This document shows, piece after piece, positions 57,561 to 64,000 of a stretch of DNA of 64,000 bases. How positions within the stretch are numbered: position 1 is the stretch's first letter; the number at the start of each line of letters is the position of its first letter. The notes under the pieces were generated by a model. That model did not search any database, was not told the DNA's origin, and saw only the letters and a list, made by a program, of their open reading frames with translations. This DNA comes from Massospora cicadina. Its lineage: Eukaryota; Entomophthoromycota; Entomophthoromycetes; Entomophthorales; Entomophthoraceae. Made by a program: the position numbers and the translations under genes. The stretch is from the NCBI GenBank assembly GCA_022478985.1, contig JAKSZP010006634.1:176387-240386 (forward strand). The letters run 5' to 3'.

Positions 57561-59230
57561 GGATTATACAGGATTATTATAACATTTATTAATCATCAAC
57601 TTCATCTTAATTCTACAAAATATAAAAAATATTGCTTGAAATAGAGAGTTTAGGATTTATTTCTTTACTTTAAATATTTAAGATATAGACTTGATTATTA
57701 AAAATGTTAAGCCCATTGTTAATCCCTTTTTTTGTCTCTAAGCCTTATTTTAAGACTTTTTTGCTTAATAAATTTTAAACATAACTAAAATCTATCAATC
57801 ACAAACATATTTATAGTGTTCAATATGCTTGTCATTAAAAACCTTACTTAAAGTTATGGTTCATTATTGTATGTATTAAAACTCAAAAATATATAACTTA
57901 GATCTTATGAAATGTTATATTGGCTATCATTAATAGTTGAGTGCTGATACCTGCCACTTTCTATGCATAATATAAACTGCATATAATTACTAGTAGTGGT
58001 TTTTAAAATTAAAATTTAATAAAACTTGTAATTATTGTGGTCATATAGTGGATGAGATACTTATGACTTAACTAATAAATTATTTCTATTACCATTAATT
58101 TGTAAATCCAAGTACAGTAGTTAGATGTCATGCAGGTATATAACGATGTGAGAACCCTTAAAGTTATTAGAAAGTCATTTTATAATCACAATAAAGATGT
58201 CCAAAATTCTATTAGGATATTTGCAATATTTATGGTTTATTATTTTAATATAACCGCTAAATTAGCCTACCATCTTGATTTTAAACACCCAAGAGAGACC
58301 AGAATGTTAGTGACACATCTATCTAAGGCTCAAAAATGTGAAGTCCAAGAATGAACTGTGATAAAATCAAGTCCTAAAAACTTTCCAAAGGAGCTAAAAA
58401 ATCAAAGATAAGAAATAAAGAAATTTTATGTCTATAATAGTAGCATAATGATAAGACTGTAAGGATTTTTTTAACCTTGGGGTTATGCGTTTGCATGCTT
58501 TATAAGTTTATAACCCAATATCAGGTTAAAAGAGGGAAATAGAGTTGGTTCACTACGATGGAGTACACAAAATTTTAGTTTATTCTAGAAAAGGACAGTG
58601 TATATATAAGCTTACTTAATGCGTGGTAAAGACGTTCCAACGTGATAGATTTTATAAAAAAATCTTAAAGAATATTAAAAGTACCATTTTTTGTGAAAAA
58701 TACTACAAATTATTCACAGAATACATTGAAAATTATAAATAAATCACATTATAAATTAAAGAATAATAGAGTAGACATGTTAATATAATTGGAGAAAAAG
58801 TGTAGTTTATTGCTTATGAGAAAAAAATAAAAAGGCTATGAAAAAAAAAAGTTCTGGAAAAATAAGGTCAAGACGAGACCTGTTGTACAAATATTTGTTG
58901 GCAAAAAGCTACAAAGTGGTTAAGAGTTTTAGAAAAAAATCAAATAAATAGTTGAGCCACTTTAAATAGGAACACTGCTAAGGAGATATGTTAAAATTCA
59001 AAACTAATAATGCTACCTGTTTTATCTGATTTGTATACCAGATTCAAGTTGTAATAATAAGATTTAACAAACAGTAAAAAGAGTAATAAGATCAGATCTC
59101 AATCTGAAAGACATTTAAGAGTAATCCACTTTAGCATTATTATGAGAGGGGTCTGCATGCAGTTGGTTGCCCATTATACTATTTTTGGAATTTCTTACCT
59201 ATTATATTCTATTTTTAGCACTAGTAGTTC
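57561..59230. other. AT-rich spacer with one unassigned open frame
   Basis: The frame at 58130-58354 (74 codons) has no recognisable domain. Otherwise A-rich sequence with nothing that can be supported. Confidence 0.3.
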
Positions 59231-59237
59231 CCAACCC

Positions 59238-59260
59238 AAAAGGGGGAGCTGTCACACATC
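59238..59260 (+). promoter_or_regulatory. Possible polypurine tract and LTR start
   Basis: AAAAGGGGGAGC is followed directly by TGTCACAC, the usual order at the start of a 3' LTR. No second LTR copy or duplication was found, so this is tentative. Confidence 0.3.
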
Positions 59261-60070
59261 TTTATTTGTGAATGAGCCAAACTAAGGGTTTATTAGAAAT
59301 TGAAAAAAAAATCCAAAAATGGCACCTCAGCTAACACCCTAGGAATCCATATCAGAAGGTGAGGATACTTTGGGGAAACTTTTGTCTGGTGCCCACTTTA
59401 GCTGGTGTATCATAGTGGGCAACATCAGGAAAGAAGCATCAGCAACATGAGGCATAAGGAGGTATGATGACTATTGTCTTCTAGTGCTATAATAATTATA
59501 AAAATGAAATATGATTTTTTTTTCTTAAGTAGTAAGGGATTTAAGTGTATGGTTGATAAACAAGATGCTGCAGAGCAGGTTTTGAAATCTCCATTATCTT
59601 CCCTAAAGATAAAGTCAGTTCCTTTCAGGTAGCCCTCTTTACTAAGTGTGGTGTTGGAAGGCTATATGGAACTAAGGTTTTTATATATTATTGCCAACAC
59701 TAAGAGTTCATTCACTGTGCGTTTTGGGTCCCCTTTTTATAGCTACTGACTAATAAGGAGGAGATGCATCTATTATACTAAAAGGAAAGGAAGAGCGAAT
59801 CAGCTTCATAATGTGCTCTTGAACTTAAAACTAAGGTGTTGGAGATCAAATTATGATGTGTGAATTACTAATAGCAATTTTTAATTAGATAAAAGATATC
59901 AGAGATATTTCATAAGTATTACCAACCATACATCTCTAGTATGGCGGTGAACTAGTTGCAAGCTCCAATTTAATTCTCACATATTAAACTTTACACTGTA
60001 ATACTTCATCTATCTTTGCTTTTAAATAATTTAAAGCTTTCACTTATATAGTAGCCTTTTTTAATTAATT
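59261..60070. other. AT-rich spacer, possibly a decayed LTR
   Basis: No gene. It may be the body of the LTR proposed to start at 59250, but its end cannot be placed. Confidence 0.25.
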
Positions 60071-60079
60071 ATAGTTTAG

Positions 60080-61992
60080 TTAAGCTAAGCTGACCAGGGG
60101 ACATACATTAACAAAAAAAAAAATAATACTCAAATGACTAAAACACTCAAAATGAAAAAAACTGCGCCAAAACATAACATACCCAAACCAATCAGCCTAT
60201 CAAAAGCGAACTATTGGATGACCATGGAGGATGAAGAGGGAGGTCAGGGAGCGTTTCCTCTATCTCATTGTTGTTGAGCAAAGTGTGGGACAGGCGGAAA
60301 GTAAGGGAGTGGGGGCATCAGCAGTGTGGGGCTTGATATTTTCAAGAGGAGGGCCAGGCCAGTCAACATGCGCCACCACAAAGGCGGTGATGTAGATGAC
60401 CAGATCTAGTTCAGCCTGAAGGTGTGCATTGGGTAGCTTGATGTTGGTAACAAAGTTGGTGCAGATGATCTTGGCTTTGGGGTCTTTGTCACTTTCACGA
60501 CTTTCAGGATTGATTTGTGGGTGTTTTTATGAGACTGAATGTGGTCCCACTTACCTGCTGCGGTAAGGGTATCTGGGACAACTGGGGGTAACACCAGTGT
60601 CAAGCATAGCCACCAACTTGGTGACAGCTTTGCGTAGAGGGCAGCAGTTGGCAAGGCTGCCGCTTCAACAGTGAGTTGATGATAATATCAGCGCTGCATT
60701 TGTTTTAGGGATATAATGATGATGGGGGAACTGGTTATCATAATCTGTTTGTAAAAAAGGTTCTAGGGTGAACGCAGTTGATTCAATGAATTTGCCTGAT
60801 CCAAGAACTCTGCCAATAGGGCCCAGGGACTCTGATTATACTGGATTGAAACTTCAGCGTAGGGTTGGGACCATCTAGTTCTAAAAAAAACTTCAGCGTA
60901 AGTTTGGGGTTTTGTTGACAAATGGAAGGAAGCACATGGTTGAACATTTGTTCAAGCTGCTTCCTGATTGGCTGAACAGGCGTGGGTGTGGGTTGAGGAG
61001 AAGCCTGATTGGCTGTTACAGGAATTATGGCAGCAACAGGCTTTGTGGGAGGGAGAGTAAGGATGCTACCCCACACCAAAAATGCTATGTGGAGACTGGC
61101 AGCGGGTTGGCGCCAGCAAGGTGGGCTCATATCTGGCAGAAGTGGCTAAGGATTGTTATTTTCATTTTGAGTGAACTAACTTATAACAGGCTGGGCAGAT
61201 CATGCGGCCTCCCTTGACGTGGGCTCCAAATGGATGTTTGGTGGAAGAAGGGAGAGCAGAATACAGGAGATCAACAGTGACATTATATTTAGAACCTGGG
61301 TTTATTGTGGCAAATGCCTGAGGCCGTGCAAGACGTGTGGCCCCATTTAGGACCATAAACTGAAGGATGGGGTCAGAGCTGTAGGTAAAACAACCATCAG
61401 CTCTTGATGCAGCACCATGGGGGTAAATTCTCAAGGCAACCCTTTGAACTGAACCACCATAGTGGTGTCCACGGGAAGCTGGGTATGAATGTGGGGAGAG
61501 GGGAACTTAAGACTCCAAAGGCACTGTTGTCGCAGTGGCAGCATCATCTTCACAGGCAAAGCTGAGGTCAAAATACCCCTTGTAGGGGCAGAAGTCTATG
61601 AATCTGACAGGTTTTATTACCATCTGGGATAATGCAATAACTTATTTGCCATATGGAAATAACTTCCCATATTTGACCTGAAGACCAAAATTCATGCTGC
61701 TCTGAGGGAGAACCAGGGGCTTTGAGGCACCGCCAGGGTACATGCAAGGTGTACATCAAGACCTTAGATGAAACAAGACAGCCTAAGGATTTAACAGGAC
61801 TAGATGGGCCAGTTCATGCGCGTTTTCCTACTGGACGGAAAATGCTAGGGGGTGGTTTGCTGTTGCCCACCCTAAATAAACTGTCAGAGGATCTGAGGCC
61901 ATCAGGAAAACTGGTAGGTGAGGCAAAGTTGGAGTTTATTTTACTTACTATATCAAATTTTCTTGGAAAGTTACGCTGAGCAGAAAGAAATT
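60080..61992 (-). mobile_element. ZKE-5: ORF1-only retroelement
   Basis: On the minus strand it starts TTTCTTTCTGCTCAGCGTAACTT (about 61992) and ends at the common tail CCCCTGGTCAGCTTAGC (about 60080). It keeps RFIDFCPYKGYFDLSF with a DDAATATT stretch, LQFMVLNGATRLARPQAFAT and HPFGAHVKGGRMICPAC; after HSK the knuckle is cut by a stop. A C-terminal fragment lies at 60654-60406. The start sequence is shared with ZKE-4. Many stops and shifts. Confidence 0.65.
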
Positions 61993-62052
61993 TCTTAATT
62001 CATTATATTAATTAGGTATAAATTATCTATTTTTTTGTAAAGATCTTAGAGT

Positions 62053-62215
62053 TTTTGTGTGCTTGTAAGAACACCCAATGCAGGCAACTTTGTGGGATGA
62101 AACCTAGGTTACAGCCCATACTGTATAAGATTTGGTCAAATCAAGGCCCATTGCTGAACCCCCAACCCTAGTAATGTTCTTCACTTATTTTTGTATCTAG
62201 TTGCTATAAAAGAGC
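62053..62215 (-). repeat. 3' tail of a LINE, truncated copy
   Basis: The sequence GTTTTTGTGTGC, GCAGGCAACTTTG, GGATGAAACC, then CCCAA...TTCTTCACT is repeated at 63319-63510 with about 40 more bases there. As the second copy lies directly behind a minus-strand LINE ORF, this one is best read as the 3' end of a severely 5'-truncated insertion of the same family. Confidence 0.45.
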
Positions 62216-63318
62216 ATAACCTAGACCTAGTAATACCAAGAAAAGGCTTATTGTAAAGCTTATTACGAGGAATCACTATTAAATATAAAAGTTTTTGCAT
62301 AACCTTAGAGTCCACTTTATATTAGTATCCTTTTGTTTCCATTTAACCTTACAGTTTAATTATATGTTTAACCAAATTTGCAACCCTTGTACTATATTAT
62401 GATTATATATGATTAAAAATTTTTATTATGAATGAACAAATTTTATTTAGTATGTCTTAATTGATTAACAAGAACAATAAAAAAGCGCCCAAGAATTTAT
62501 ACTGATTGCTATAGGCATCTAATGCATATTAATTTCCTTCTACAGGATGATGAGTACATGAATCCTCTCCAAATTCCAGTTTACTTGACTAATGAATAAA
62601 AGCAATAAAACGTAGTCTTTTAGATATTTCTGGTAGAAATTGTAAATATGATTGTTAGTAGTTATCTTGCTCTACATTTACTGTCTGTACTCTATTAGTG
62701 GCAATGATTCTTTTAATTACTTTAATAATTGTTTTAACTTCTCTAACTATAATATCCTATAATAAATACCAACAGTCCAACACGCCTGATTGAACCTAAA
62801 TTCTTTTACATAAGTTAAATTTAAACCTTAGGTGCATATCTTATAAGGATAGTATCAGTTCCCTGTTCCTTACTTTGATTTTCTATCTACTTACGCGTTA
62901 ACCAACAAAGCGCTTTACTGAAATCCTCATGGGGACATTGAGCTCTAGTTTTGAATGAATTAATGTCATTTAAGTTACGTAGCATATTTAATAAAAGCCA
63001 CTGATACCCAATACATTTTTTAACTAAATGGAGTTTACTTGGCGGGAGACGCCGCTTAGATGACGTGCTTCACAGTAAGGTTTCTAGTCATCAGAGGCTG
63101 GCATGGGTTGTAGACACCACTTTTCACCTTGGCCTGATATACTAGACTAATTGACTTCCTTAGAAAGCTGTCATAAGATACAACACTATATTTTTAATAG
63201 GATTAAGGTAACATTACTTCTAGGTTTTTTGGATTGTCATTGTGTATAGAATATTACTGAACATCCATTTCATTATATTCTAGTAGTTCTTTACTTGGTT
63301 GTCTGTCATCCCACTTCG
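62216..63318. other. AT-rich spacer
   Basis: No supportable gene or RNA. Confidence 0.35.
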
Positions 63319-64000
63319 GGTTTTTGTGTGCCCATTAGGGCACCCCGTGCAGGCAACTTTGCAGGATGAAACCCAGGGTACTGCCCCCCACTGCACTGGG
63401 GCTGCATGAATCTAAGCACCACCGAATTGGGACCAACCATGGGTGGGGTTGTTACACCACCCCCAAACTGACATATTCTTCACTGTTTGGTATACCCGGT
63501 ATCAAAGGCTACCCAGCCAGTTCAGAGATATGCCTCCCATCCCTTACTGCGAGGAATGAGACCAGACTGACCCCTAAGTTGGACTTACTTGAGGAAAGAG
63601 GATTGCCATAGCTTTATACAGCTATTTCTAGCCATCGCTTGACTATGGCCAGGGAGCTTATTGCCTGTATCCTTCTGAAGGGAAGAAACGCTGGTTTCTG
63701 GCAAGCCATAGACCATACATCACTTCCCCCATATCGTGCACCAGACCCTGAACCCCTCCTTGTCTGCAAGCAGACTTGGTGGAGCATACGCAGTCAGGAT
63801 CTCTGGCCATGCGAGATAACCAGAGGATAATTTACACCCTGGTTGGTATGCTTCATACCAAAGGATAACACTACTCCACACAGCATCTGCTGCTGGACAC
63901 TCTGTGAAGATGTGCTTTGCCATCTCCTCCCCTACACATACCTTACAGGCATACAGAAGGTCATCCTCCTTATGGTTACTCCACTTACGCAGAGTCGCCC
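63319..64000 (-). mobile_element. LINE-C: 3' end of a different LINE, runs off the right edge
   Basis: The minus strand from 64000 is open to TGA/TAG near 63720 and carries the C-terminal zinc motif CKVCVGEEMAKHIFTEC (C-x2-C-x8-H-x4-C) near 63895-63950. It is followed by ADAVWSSVILWYEAY, the layout of reverse-transcriptase-associated zinc domains of L1-like ORF2 proteins. After 63720 reading continues in another phase (EVMYGLWLARNQRFF), so there is a frameshift. The 3' tail ends near 63319 and is shared with 62053-62215. It is a different family from LINE-A and LINE-B. Confidence 0.65.

Noticed and set aside
1..64000. CRISPR arrays, operons, ribosome-binding sites or bacterial insertion sequences
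   Set aside because: No regularly spaced direct repeats, no tightly packed intact genes and no bacterial transposases; all features are eukaryotic retroelements.

Overview
The window is eukaryotic repeat DNA. I find no intact cellular gene, rRNA, true tRNA gene, operon or CRISPR array. Almost every protein-like stretch belongs to a retroelement: chromodomain Ty3/Gypsy elements, older decayed Gypsy elements, apurinic-endonuclease LINEs, a family of elements carrying only a LINE-type ORF1, and a tRNA-derived SINE family. The background is AT-rich and non-coding, with GC-richer islands at the LINEs and ORF1-only elements. A large transposon-packed genome, most likely fungal, fits (chromovirus, CpG-type decay). 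Two decayed collagen-like stretches keep a metazoan or other eukaryote possible, so I leave the organism open.

Left part (1-15.8 kb): a gag-like zinc-knuckle relic runs off the left edge on the minus strand. It is followed by a collagen-like relic (about 4.1-4.4 kb), ORF1-only element ZKE-1 (about 5.5-6.8 kb), SINE S1, ZKE-2 (8.3-10.2 kb, with target-site duplication), an unassigned GC-richer block with hairpins, and SINEs S4 and S3.

Middle (15.8-22.6 kb): a full-length chromovirus, Gypsy-1, has two LTRs of about 895 bp, a 5-bp target-site duplication (GGAAC) and a polypurine tract. Its order is gag-PR-RT-RNaseH-integrase-chromodomain. The reading frames are broken by stops and frameshifts. 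The LTRs contain a string of perfect hairpins and a tRNA-like segment.

Nested region (23.6-46 kb): an old minus-strand Gypsy (Gypsy-2) is split by three later insertions, each with its own target-site duplication: LINE-A (+, 28793-34071, 16-bp TSD), ZKE-3 (+, 37974-39890, 20-bp TSD) and LINE-B (-, 40529-45800, 19-bp TSD). LINE-A and LINE-B are the same family in tail-to-tail orientation. They share six premature stop codons although they inserted independently.

Right part (46-64 kb): a second collagen-like relic, a complete but heavily decayed Gypsy-3 (LTRs 47292-48215 and 54137-55061, TSD TAAGG), ZKE-4 and ZKE-5 on the minus strand, and the 3' end of another LINE leaving the window on the minus strand. 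The long spaces between are AT-rich and show no supportable gene.

The elements relate to each other as follows. The LINEs are the only class seen with endonuclease and reverse transcriptase able to make the 13-20 bp duplications found around the SINEs and ZKEs. The ZKE protein is homologous to the LINE ORF1 protein, but the 3' ends differ, so the actual partner LINE of the ZKEs may lie outside this window.
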